Shown: in pieces, positions 36,610 through 44,809 of the stretch
Layout: each line of letters starts with the position of its first letter
Position numbering within the stretch: position 1 is the first letter of the stretch
Origin: Pedobacter sp. PAMC26386
GTDB taxonomy: Bacteria > Bacteroidota > Bacteroidia > Sphingobacteriales > Sphingobacteriaceae
DNA: 64,000 bases
Assembly: GCA_014302835.1 (NCBI GenBank)
Contig: CP060294.1
Span: 4,732,774 to 4,796,773, forward strand
Direction: 5' to 3'
Made by a program: the position numbers and the translations under genes
The notes under the pieces: model-generated
Told to the model about the DNA's origin: nothing
Databases searched by the model: none
The model's input: the letters and a program-made list of their open reading frames with translations, nothing else

Positions 36610-37689
36610 CTAGAATTGTACCTGTGTATTGGTGTGGAAATAATTTTCTGAGTCCAGATGGAAATTAAAAACGGCCCGTTCTCCATAAGCTAATAATAGC
36701 CGATTCTGTATGATTTTGAGCATTGGATCATTGATAGAGCTCTGTTCTCCAATGAACTCATGATTCGATGTTTCGATTGCTAAAATAGAATTCTCATAGG
36801 TTATCCTGATTCCTGCGGGCTTCATAGGGTCATTTAGTTGACCATACTTAATTATACTTTCGGTAAGTGGCATCAATACAAGCGGGATAAACGGGACTGA
36901 AAGGACATTCAGGTTATAAGATAGTTTTAACTGGACTTGATCGGGCTGACTTATTTTAGATAAAGACAGAAATCTTTCTACCAGGTCAATCTCACCTTCA
37001 AATTTTACATATCCGTCCGGGGCTTCTTTACTTAAGGCATACTGCATAATATCTGTTAAAGACAGAATACTTTCTGCTGCTTTTGGTGCCAGTTTTCTGG
37101 TTTCATTATATAAATAGCTTAAAGTATTAATTAGGAAATGCGGATTGATTTGTGATCTCAGAAAATCATTTTGCGTCTGTATTAGCTCATTGTTCACTTC
37201 TTTCTCCCTAATGATTTTTTTTAGCTGCTGTTGTCTCAGTTTTTTCACTTGCTGTCTTTGTTCCTGATCATGGACTAAAAAATAGTAACCAGTACTATTA
37301 CCGATAAAAAAGATAGTTCTCCATAATAACGCGAAAAAAGATAGAGGATCAATAAATTTGGTTGGTGCTGGTTTGGTTGTGAGGTAAGCATAGATAAAAT
37401 CCAGCAAAACACGCTTTAGATATATGAAGAGTAAGACTTCAAGCAGGATGAAAAAAAGCAAGCTAAACTTGAAAAGCTTTTTTTTTGCATTTAAAGTGTA
37501 TTTCAAAACGACATTTGCGTGGAGATAAAAAAGCGAAACGTTTAGAATAGTAGCAAAAAAAATGGTTACCAGGCTCACTTCTTTGGTTACCATCACGATG
37601 CCCATGATGATTTCATAGCTTATAAAAGCGCCCCATCCCAAAAAATGGTATTTGTATTTATTGAAGAGAGTAAATAGATCTGACCCCAT
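36610..37689 (-). CDS. LytS-type membrane histidine kinase 1 (class H)
   Basis: First kinase of the array, 359 residues, 23 bases after the response regulator gene. It has four predicted membrane segments (about 14-32, 42-62, 75-95 and 120-140), then the class H helix HDQEQRQQVKKLRQQ. The acceptor His is intact (SQINPHFLINTL, H184). The ATP-binding half is the most decayed of the set: the N-box Asn is Ser (LTESIIKYG, residue 278), and the lid reads SINDPMLKIIQNRL with no Gly. It should be unable to phosphorylate itself. Confidence 0.93.
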   Translation of the reverse strand: MGSDLFTLFNKYKYHFLGWGAFISYEIIMGIVMVTKEVSLVTIFFATILNVSLFYLHANVVLKYTLNAKKKLFKFSLLFFILLEVLLFIYLKRVLLDFIYAYLTTKPAPTKFIDPLSFFALLWRTIFFIGNSTGYYFLVHDQEQRQQVKKLRQQQLKKIIREKEVNNELIQTQNDFLRSQINPHFLINTLSYLYNETRKLAPKAAESILSLTDIMQYALSKEAPDGYVKFEGEIDLVERFLSLSKISQPDQVQLKLSYNLNVLSVPFIPLVLMPLTESIIKYGQLNDPMKPAGIRITYENSILAIETSNHEFIGEQSSINDPMLKIIQNRLLLAYGERAVFNFHLDSENYFHTNTQVQF

Positions 37690-37712
37690 ATTTATTTTGA
37701 GATGATAAGTTT

Positions 37713-38462
37713 TTAAAGGGATTTTGATGATTTAACTCTTGCAGAGATAACCGTATTCTGCTTCACATAATCCAGGAAAGCTTTTCTATAGGTATTCCCA
37801 ATTGGGATCTGCACTCCTTTATTCATCACAATTGCATTCCCATCTACCATTTCTATCTTATTCCTGGCAATTACAAAAGATTTCTGTACCTGTATCAAAT
37901 TATCTAATTGATTTAAAGTATGAAGCGCTTCTTTTAATGTGAGATAGGTAATGATATTATAACTTTCTGTATGAATAATTATATAGTTATCTTTTGCTTC
38001 CAGGTAAACCACGTCAGCAGGATTCACTTTGATTACCTTATTCATAACGCCAGTCTTGATGAATATATCTGATTTGGCAGAAGGAGTAACCGTCTCTTTT
38101 CCTATCTTCTTGATAATCTTTTCTATAGCTGTGGCAAATTTCGGAAAGGTAATTGGCTTTATTATATATTGATCGGCTTCCAGTTCAAATGCCTCTACGG
38201 CATAGTGATGATAGGCAGTAGTGAATAGTAGAAACCGAGTTTTTGACCGCAGAATTTTGGCCAGATCTATTCCTGACATCCCCGGCATATTGATGTCCAT
38301 AAAAATGATATCTATGTTATCATCTTCTGTTATCTCAGTCAGGGCAACAGTTGGCTGAGAGTAAACTTTCAGAAGGCATAAATTGGACATTTGTTGAATA
38401 TGATCCGATAGTAACTCAATCGCATGATTTTCATCCTCTATAATAACGCAGTTTAACATCAT
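37713..38462 (-). CDS. LytTR-type response regulator
   Basis: A two-domain regulator of 249 residues. The receiver domain (1-120) has the acidic pair E9/D10, the phospho-acceptor D56 in IIFMDINMPGMSG, T81/T82 and K102 in YIIKP, so it should be phosphorylated normally. A LytTR DNA-binding domain follows (about 140-245), with VYLEAKDNYIIIHT and LIQVQKSFVIARNKI. It is the first gene of the operon and the only regulator near the eight kinases, so all of them probably signal to it. LytTR proteins usually act on promoters, often their own. Confidence 0.94.
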   Translation of the reverse strand: MMLNCVIIEDENHAIELLSDHIQQMSNLCLLKVYSQPTVALTEITEDDNIDIIFMDINMPGMSGIDLAKILRSKTRFLLFTTAYHHYAVEAFELEADQYIIKPITFPKFATAIEKIIKKIGKETVTPSAKSDIFIKTGVMNKVIKVNPADVVYLEAKDNYIIIHTESYNIITYLTLKEALHTLNQLDNLIQVQKSFVIARNKIEMVDGNAIVMNKGVQIPIGNTYRKAFLDYVKQNTVISARVKSSKSL

Positions 38463-38763
38463 GAAATAGGTGTAATAATAGTTTTTTGGGTATGGTTCTG
38501 TTAGTTGAGCTCAATTCTCATGGATACTAAAATGATTTTTCTAAGAATCGAAAAAACTCAATAGCTGTTTAAAGCTGTCAACGCTCAACAAAATAGCTAA
38601 TAAATCTAAACAAATACTAAAATACGATAGATTATTGTGAATTGCACATTAAATGTTTTAACCTGCATATTTGTATTTAAAGAAAGAATTAATTGTATTT
38701 AACATTTCTATGAATTACTATCAGGCTCATTGTTATACATTAGCAATTATTTAATAAAGAAAC
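38463..38763. other. Divergent intergenic region upstream of the kinase operon
   Basis: About 300 AT-rich bases between the response regulator and the quinone oxidoreductase. It must hold the promoter of the kinase operon and probably the LytTR binding sites. TACATTAG near 38737, a weak match to TAnnTTTG, may serve the oxidoreductase. No clear promoter or direct repeat for the minus strand was recognised. Confidence 0.5.
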
Positions 38764-39723
38764 ATGAAAGCATTAACCTTTTCCAGCTTCGGTGGCTCAG
38801 AAGTTCTGGACTATATTGAAGTGGCCAAACCCATCTTGAAAGAAGGAGAGGTCTTAGTTGAAATGAAAGCCATAGGTTTAAATTTTGCGGATATTTATCG
38901 CAGAAAAGGAAATTATCACCTCACTGGACAACCGCCTTATATTGCTGGCTATGAAGGTTCCGGGATTATTGTTGATGCAAACAACCAGGCTGGATTTAAA
39001 AATGGAGACAGAGTAGCTTTTGCTGATGTGCCTTTCGCCAATGCAGAATATGTTGCATTACCTATAAGTCATGCTTTGCCACTTCCAGAAGATATTAGTT
39101 TTGAAACTGCGGCCTCAGTTTTATTGCAAGGATTAACGGCACAGTACCTGGCTACAGACAGTCATCAGACAAAAGCAGGAGAAATTGTGCTGATCCATGC
39201 TGTTGCAGGCGGGGTAGGACAGTTGCTCACACAAATTACTAAAATTTTCGGGGCTACTGTGATTGGTTTAACCTCTTCAGAAGAAAAGGCTGAGATCGCC
39301 CTGCAAAATGGAGCTGACCAGGTTTATTTGTATAGTGATAATTGGAAAAAACAAGTGATTCTTGCTGCTGCGGGTGGTGTAGATGTAGTTTATGATAGCG
39401 TAGGCAGTACTTTGCAGGATAGTTTTAACGTAACTAAAGATCGCGGGCAAGTTGTGTTTTTTGGAATGAGTGGCGGAGATCCGGCATTTGTAGATCCAAG
39501 AATGTTGATGGATGGTTCTAAAACACTTACGGGTGGAGATTTATGGAGTTATTTAACCACAAGAGAAGAGCGTGTAAAAAGATCCGCTCAGCTATTCGAC
39601 TGGATCAGAGCTCAACAAATTTCTTTAGCTGAACCTGCATCCTTTAAACTATCGGATGGAAAAGCTGCACATGATTTCCTGGAAAGCAGAAAAAGTACGG
39701 GTAAAATAATTCTGATTCCCTAG
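38764..39723 (+). CDS. Quinone oxidoreductase-like MDR-family reductase
   Basis: A zinc-free medium-chain dehydrogenase/reductase, 319 residues, similar to NADPH:quinone oxidoreductase. The N-terminus (MKALTFSSFGGSEVLDYIEV) and the NADPH site HAVAGGVGQLLTQI (about residues 144-157) are typical of the family. No catalytic zinc cysteines are present. It would reduce quinones or enals with NADPH in the cytoplasm. It is monocistronic and divergent from the kinase operon, which may or may not be relevant. Confidence 0.9.
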   Translation: MKALTFSSFGGSEVLDYIEVAKPILKEGEVLVEMKAIGLNFADIYRRKGNYHLTGQPPYIAGYEGSGIIVDANNQAGFKNGDRVAFADVPFANAEYVALPISHALPLPEDISFETAASVLLQGLTAQYLATDSHQTKAGEIVLIHAVAGGVGQLLTQITKIFGATVIGLTSSEEKAEIALQNGADQVYLYSDNWKKQVILAAAGGVDVVYDSVGSTLQDSFNVTKDRGQVVFFGMSGGDPAFVDPRMLMDGSKTLTGGDLWSYLTTREERVKRSAQLFDWIRAQQISLAEPASFKLSDGKAAHDFLESRKSTGKIILIP

Positions 39724-39847
39724 AAGTGATTAAACTATTTATCAGACGCCAGCTAAAAACTATGAATAGATAATTTATAAAAACTGGAACGATGTGTGTA
39801 AATTGTGAGAGAGTTTACCAATCCACTAAAGATATTTTTTTAAAACT

Positions 39848-40435
39848 ATGATGCATAAAGGACGATTAGAAGCATTTAGTGATGGCGTGTTTGCTATCAT
39901 TATCACCATCATGGTATTAGAATTAAAAGTGCCCCATGGTGGCAATGATCTGAAAGCATTAATTCCGGTAATCCCGGTGTTTATGAGTTATGTGCTGAGT
40001 TTTATTTATGTAGGCATTTACTGGAATAACCATCACCATATGCTTCAGGCAGCAAAGTCTGTAAACGGACGTATTTTATGGGCTAATTTATTCCTCTTAT
40101 TCTGGTTGTCGCTGATCCCTTTTGCTACCGCATGGATGGGTGAAAATCATTTCAGCCAATGGCCAATAATTCTGTATGGTTTTGTGATGGTTATGAATGG
40201 TTGTGCTTATTCGATCTTATCAAATTCGCTGATTAAACATGAAGGTAAAAATTCAAATCTGAGTAAAGCAATTGGTAAAGGAACTAAAGGCATGATTTCA
40301 GTTGCATTTTATCTGGTAGCGATCGCTTTATCAATGGTTAATTCATGGATAAGTTTTGGCCTTTACGTGCTTGTGGCAGTGATTTGGTTTATTCCAGACT
40401 CCCGTATAGAAAAAAGTATGGCAGAGGACAAATAA
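39848..40435 (+). CDS. TMEM175/DUF1211-family membrane channel protein
   Basis: A membrane protein of 195 residues with about six hydrophobic segments. The family signature FSDGVFAIIITIMVLE at residues 9-24 contains the FSD motif of TMEM175 channels. Bacterial members are reported to conduct potassium, as tetramers in the inner membrane. ATG at 39848 is one of two adjacent Met codons. Confidence 0.88.
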   Translation: MMHKGRLEAFSDGVFAIIITIMVLELKVPHGGNDLKALIPVIPVFMSYVLSFIYVGIYWNNHHHMLQAAKSVNGRILWANLFLLFWLSLIPFATAWMGENHFSQWPIILYGFVMVMNGCAYSILSNSLIKHEGKNSNLSKAIGKGTKGMISVAFYLVAIALSMVNSWISFGLYVLVAVIWFIPDSRIEKSMAEDK

Positions 40436-40496
40436 ATTCGTAATATTATCTATTGATTAGCACTGTGTTAATCATTATTTCCAAATAGATAATCGT

Positions 40497-41807
40497 ATGA
40501 AAAGAATCTTACTTGCCGTAGCCTTTCTTGCTATTTCCCAGTTTATCAAGGCGCAAAATCATAATCCGTCTCCAGAAAACCTGGCTAACCGGAAGGAATT
40601 TCAGGATATGAAATTCGGTATTTTTATCCACTGGGGGCCATTTAGCATACCTGGTTCTGGAGAATGGGTGATGAATGACAGGAATATAACAGTTAAAAAC
40701 TATTCAAGACTAGAGAAATTCTTTAATCCCATTGATTTTGATGCTGAGAAATATGTAAGCACAGCTAAAAATGCCGGGATGAAATACATCACATTAATTA
40801 CCCGTCATCACGATGGCTTTAGTTTATGGGATACCAAATATTCTGATTTCAATATCATGAATACCCCTTACAAAAAGGATATTGTTAAACTGATGGCTGA
40901 TGAATGCCATAAACAAGGGATCAAGCTAGTTTTATACTATTCTTTATTAGACTGGAGAAGAGATGATTACTCTTACTGGACAGGTTCAACGGGACAAGGA
41001 ACAGGGAGAACCGTTCATGGTAATTGGGATGACTATATCAAGTTCATGAAAAATCAACTTACAGAGTTATTAACCAATTATGGAAAAGTTGATGGGATTT
41101 GGTTTGATGGCTATTGGGATCAGGTGAAAAAGGGAAGCCCTAAACCGGTTGTAGATTGGCATACGGATGAAATTTATGCGTTAATTCATCAATTGCAACC
41201 ACAATGTTTAGTCGGGAATAACCACCATGCAGTGCCTTTACCGGGAGAAGACTTTCAGATGTTCGAAAAAGATCTGCCTGGGGGTAATACCACAGGTTTT
41301 GGTGGAGCGGCAGTTTCTGCATTACCGATGGAAACCTGCGAAACCATGAATAACTCCTGGGGTTTTAATCTGACTGACACAAATTATAAATCTGTTCCTC
41401 AATTGATTCATTATATGGTAAATGCAGCGGGCGGCAATGCCAACTTCCTGTTAAACATCGGCCCGATGCCAAACGGAGAAATACAACCGGAATTTACAGA
41501 CTCATTAAACCACATAGGAGAGTGGATGAAAAAAAACGGGGAGACTATTTATGGCACCAGAGGGAATATTATTCCTATCCAGAAATGGGGCACGGTGACC
41601 AGTAAAGGAAAACATCTTTTTGTTCATGTGTTAAAAGCAGAAAGGGAAATTCTTATCCCTAAACTGAACAAGAAGATTATTTCGGCAGTATTATTTAGCG
41701 ACCAAAGTAAAATAGCCTATACTCAAAAGCCAGAAGGGTTGCTAATTAACCTGGATGAGATACTTCAAGATAAAACAGATACAATTATTGATATAGAGAT
41801 CCGATAA
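40497..41807 (+). CDS. Alpha-L-fucosidase, GH29
   Basis: A secreted retaining glycosidase that removes L-fucose from glycans. The signal peptide is residues 1-20 (cleavage at IKAQN). The GH29 N-terminal block KFGIFIHWGPFSIPG begins at residue 39, and RHHDGFSLWDTKYSDFN is also diagnostic. The nucleophile is D204 in GIWFDGYWD. At 436 residues it has the catalytic domain and a short C-terminal beta domain. It is not in a SusC/SusD locus here. Confidence 0.93.
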   Translation: MKRILLAVAFLAISQFIKAQNHNPSPENLANRKEFQDMKFGIFIHWGPFSIPGSGEWVMNDRNITVKNYSRLEKFFNPIDFDAEKYVSTAKNAGMKYITLITRHHDGFSLWDTKYSDFNIMNTPYKKDIVKLMADECHKQGIKLVLYYSLLDWRRDDYSYWTGSTGQGTGRTVHGNWDDYIKFMKNQLTELLTNYGKVDGIWFDGYWDQVKKGSPKPVVDWHTDEIYALIHQLQPQCLVGNNHHAVPLPGEDFQMFEKDLPGGNTTGFGGAAVSALPMETCETMNNSWGFNLTDTNYKSVPQLIHYMVNAAGGNANFLLNIGPMPNGEIQPEFTDSLNHIGEWMKKNGETIYGTRGNIIPIQKWGTVTSKGKHLFVHVLKAEREILIPKLNKKIISAVLFSDQSKIAYTQKPEGLLINLDEILQDKTDTIIDIEIR

Positions 41808-41979
41808 ATCTGGAATCAGGAACAACGTAACCTTTTTATGTTTTCCTCAGATGCACTAGCATATCACCAGTTAATTTTGGATATTGCAGTACAGTAGTAC
41901 ATTTATCATGGAACACGAAACTTATGCCGGATAATTTGATTGAATTAAAACTTTACACTGCTCTCAATGATTTTGCTTT

Positions 41980-42717
41980 ATGAAGAGAGTAGGCTTATTT
42001 ATACCCTGTTATGTTGACCAATTTTATCCAAATGCAGGTATTGCGACTTATCAGTTACTTAAAAAACTAGGATTAGACGTCACCTATCCTACAGGGCAAA
42101 CCTGCTGCGGACAGCCAATGGCTAACTCAGGGTTTGAACATCTTACCCAGGATTGTAACCAGCTTTTTGTAGATAATTTTGCGGAGTTCGATTATATCGT
42201 ATCCCCATCGGGAAGCTGTGTATTACATGTTAAAGAACATCTGCATACCGCTCAGTCAGAAAATCAGGCCGCAGAAATCCGCACTAAAGTGTATGAACTC
42301 GTGGAATTCCTGGTGGACGTCATGAAGGTCAAAAACCTCAAAGCTAAATTTCCGCATAAAGTAGGTCTGCATCAAAGCTGTCATGGTCAAAGAGGATTAC
42401 TACTGACTCAGATGAGCGAATTGGTGGCACCTTACTTCTCTAAACCTCAGCAATTGTTATCACAAGTCGAAGGCCTGGAATTGATTGAGCTGAAAAGAGA
42501 AGATGAATGCTGTGGTTTTGGCGGTACATTTTGCGTAGTTGAAGAAGCCGTATCAGTGAAAATGGGAAAAGACCGGGTAAAAGATCACTTGAGCAATGGT
42601 GCAGAATATATTACTGGTGCGGATATGTCTTGTCTGATGCACATGGAAGGTATTTTAAAAAGAGGGAATAGTAAAGTGAAGGTGCTGCATATTGCAGAAA
42701 TATTGAATGCAGGATAA
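41980..42717 (+). CDS. lutA: Lactate utilization protein A (Fe-S oxidoreductase)
   Basis: Part of the LutABC complex that oxidises L-lactate to pyruvate. LutA has two CCG domains: the first with TCCGQPMANSG near residue 42 and the second with DECCGFGGTFC near residue 183, each providing cluster ligands. At 245 residues the length is typical. lutB follows after nine bases. It is cytoplasmic or membrane-associated. Confidence 0.94.
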   Translation: MKRVGLFIPCYVDQFYPNAGIATYQLLKKLGLDVTYPTGQTCCGQPMANSGFEHLTQDCNQLFVDNFAEFDYIVSPSGSCVLHVKEHLHTAQSENQAAEIRTKVYELVEFLVDVMKVKNLKAKFPHKVGLHQSCHGQRGLLLTQMSELVAPYFSKPQQLLSQVEGLELIELKREDECCGFGGTFCVVEEAVSVKMGKDRVKDHLSNGAEYITGADMSCLMHMEGILKRGNSKVKVLHIAEILNAG

Positions 42718-42726
42718 AATTGCTTT

Positions 42727-44100
42727 ATGAACTCAGAAACTAAAACCCACCCAGAGTTATCAGATCTGTTCAACAAGGATGAACAAAGAGTAGACTGGCA
42801 TGATCAAACGTTATGGTGGATCCGTCAGAAAAGAGATAAATCTGCACATAGTATCCCTGAATGGGAAATACTGAGAGAAAAAGCTTCGGAAATTAAGAAC
42901 AATGCCCTGTCTAATCTTGCCGATTACCTGGTTAGCTTCGAGCAGAAAGCATTAGCAAACGGTATTATTGTCCATTGGGCGGCAGACGCGCAGGAACACA
43001 ATGAGATTGTACATGGTATTTTGCAGAAACACGGCATCCGCAAGATGGTGAAAAGCAAATCCATGTTAACGGAGGAATGCCATTTAAATGAGTACCTGGA
43101 AAAACAAGGATTAGAAGTTATTGACTCTGATTTAGGAGAGCGGATTGTACAGCTGGCCAAAGAACCGCCAAGTCATATCGTACTGCCTTGTATTCATAAG
43201 AAAAAAGAAGAAATAGGTGATTTATTTCATGAACACCTTGGTGTACCAGCCGGAACTTCAGATCCGCAAATCCTGACTGAAGCTGCAAGACAACATTTGA
43301 GAGAAACTTTTCTGACCAGGAAAGCCGCTTTAACAGGTGTGAATTTCGCTATTGCGGAAACGGGGGAGTTTGTCGTTTGTACGAACGAAGGAAATGCAGA
43401 TATGGGAGCCCATCTTGCTGATGTGCACATAGCTTGTATGGGAATTGAGAAGATCATTCCTAAGCGCAAGCATTTAGGGGTATTTCTGCGCTTATTGGCC
43501 AGAAGTGCCACCGGACAGCCCATCACTACTTATTCCAGTCACTTTAAAAAACCAAGAGCAGGACAGGAAATGCATCTTGTGCTGGTAGATAACGGGCGTA
43601 CGATACAAATGGGACGGGAAGACTTCAGGGCTTCCTTAAAATGTATCCGTTGCGGTGCTTGTATGAATACCTGCCCGGTTTATAGAAGAAGTGGAGGACA
43701 TAGTTATAATTATACGATTTCGGGTCCGATAGGAGCCATTCTCGCGCCTAATCTGGATAGAGAGAAGTATGCAGATCTGCCATTTGCATCTACCTTGTGC
43801 GGTTCGTGTTCTAATGTTTGTCCGGTTAAGATCGATATTCATCAGCAACTCTATAAATGGAGGCAGGTCATTGTTCAGGAGGGATATGCAACATCGTCTA
43901 AAAAGATGAGCATGAAAATAATGAATTATACCCTTTCTTCTCCTTCTGTATACCGTACTGCGGGTAAAGCTGGGAGATGGGTTTTAAAATATATACCCTT
44001 TGCAGTCAACAACCATTTTAATCCATGGTATAAGCAAAGGGATATGCCAGATGCACCAAAAGAGTCATTTGGTGAATGGTATAAAAAGAATGTTAAATAA
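42727..44100 (+). CDS. lutB: Lactate utilization protein B (4Fe-4S protein)
   Basis: The electron-carrying subunit of the LutABC lactate oxidase, 457 residues. The N-terminal and middle parts form the LUD domain. Two ferredoxin-type cluster sites follow: CIRCGACMNTCPVY (about residue 306) and CGSCSNVCPVKID (about 359). lutC starts two bases after the stop. Confidence 0.95.
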   Translation: MNSETKTHPELSDLFNKDEQRVDWHDQTLWWIRQKRDKSAHSIPEWEILREKASEIKNNALSNLADYLVSFEQKALANGIIVHWAADAQEHNEIVHGILQKHGIRKMVKSKSMLTEECHLNEYLEKQGLEVIDSDLGERIVQLAKEPPSHIVLPCIHKKKEEIGDLFHEHLGVPAGTSDPQILTEAARQHLRETFLTRKAALTGVNFAIAETGEFVVCTNEGNADMGAHLADVHIACMGIEKIIPKRKHLGVFLRLLARSATGQPITTYSSHFKKPRAGQEMHLVLVDNGRTIQMGREDFRASLKCIRCGACMNTCPVYRRSGGHSYNYTISGPIGAILAPNLDREKYADLPFASTLCGSCSNVCPVKIDIHQQLYKWRQVIVQEGYATSSKKMSMKIMNYTLSSPSVYRTAGKAGRWVLKYIPFAVNNHFNPWYKQRDMPDAPKESFGEWYKKNVK

Positions 44101-44102
44101 GC

Positions 44103-44684
44103 ATGAGCAGAGATAAGATATTAGCCGCATTAAGACAAAATCAGCCAGAATCAGTTCCATTGCCTTCTTCAATGCCATTGGTGCGTGTAGAAATTCTGGA
44201 GCTTCAAGCTAAATTTAAAACGGTGGCTGAAGGAATTGGGAGTACTGTACACCTGGTGGATGAATTTGCAGCCATACAGCCATTAATCTTAGCCCGGTTT
44301 GCTGAAGAAAAACGAATACTTTCAACGATCGGAGAATTGACTGCTCTACCTGCTTTTGAGTTGAATTCAGATCCGCATACTTATGCGAATGTGGATGTTG
44401 CTATTTTTAAATCTGGCCTGGGAGTCGCAGAAAATTCTGCACTATGGCTTACTGAAGATCAGATGGGGATTCGGGTTTTACCTTTCATAACCCAGCATAT
44501 TGTGATCTTAATTCCTCTTTCTGCACTGGTCCCTGATATGCATGCCGCGTATCAGAAAATAGGGGAAGCTGAATATGACTTTGGGACTTTCATTGCCGGG
44601 CCTTCCAAGACCGCAGATATTGAACAATCATTAGTGTTAGGGGCTCATGGACCAAGAAGTATGACCATCTTTATATACGCTTAA
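44103..44684 (+). CDS. lutC: Lactate utilization protein C
   Basis: Third subunit of the lactate oxidation system, 193 residues with one LUD domain. The signature includes GLGVAENSALWL and the C-terminal AHGPRSMTIF block, both typical of LutC. It ends the lutABC operon, just before an inverted repeat at 44690-44725. Confidence 0.93.
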   Translation: MSRDKILAALRQNQPESVPLPSSMPLVRVEILELQAKFKTVAEGIGSTVHLVDEFAAIQPLILARFAEEKRILSTIGELTALPAFELNSDPHTYANVDVAIFKSGLGVAENSALWLTEDQMGIRVLPFITQHIVILIPLSALVPDMHAAYQKIGEAEYDFGTFIAGPSKTADIEQSLVLGAHGPRSMTIFIYA

Positions 44685-44689
44685 TAAGG

Positions 44690-44725
44690 GCCTGTTTAAA
44701 ATTTATCATCTAAATTTAAACAGGC
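44690..44725 (+). terminator. Inverted repeat after lutC
   Basis: GCCTGTTTAAA at 44690-44700 pairs with TTTAAACAGGC at 44715-44725, making a long AT-rich stem. No T run follows, so termination there is likely but not typical. Confidence 0.55.
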
Positions 44726-44791
44726 TCTAAGACTCTGCTAAAAAAAGATTTTCTTTAACCTGGTTTTAATCCTAGTATAATTGTATTCTAA

Positions 44792-44799
44792 TATCTTTG
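44792..44799 (+). promoter_or_regulatory. -7 element of the porin promoter
   Basis: TATCTTTG at 44792-44799 matches TAnnTTTG. It is only 10 bases before the ATG at 44810, so the transcript would have an extremely short 5' leader. Confidence 0.5.
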
Positions 44800-44809
44800 C
44801 GCTCATCCT

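Noticed and set aside
26330..37689. NPDF kinases as sequencing errors or dead copies
   Set aside because: Four genes share the change, the frames are intact, and the ATP sites are conserved better than in the NPHF genes.
44690..44725. Inverted repeat after lutC as a transposon end or attachment site
   Set aside because: There is no second copy, target duplication or recombinase nearby; a transcript-end hairpin explains it better.
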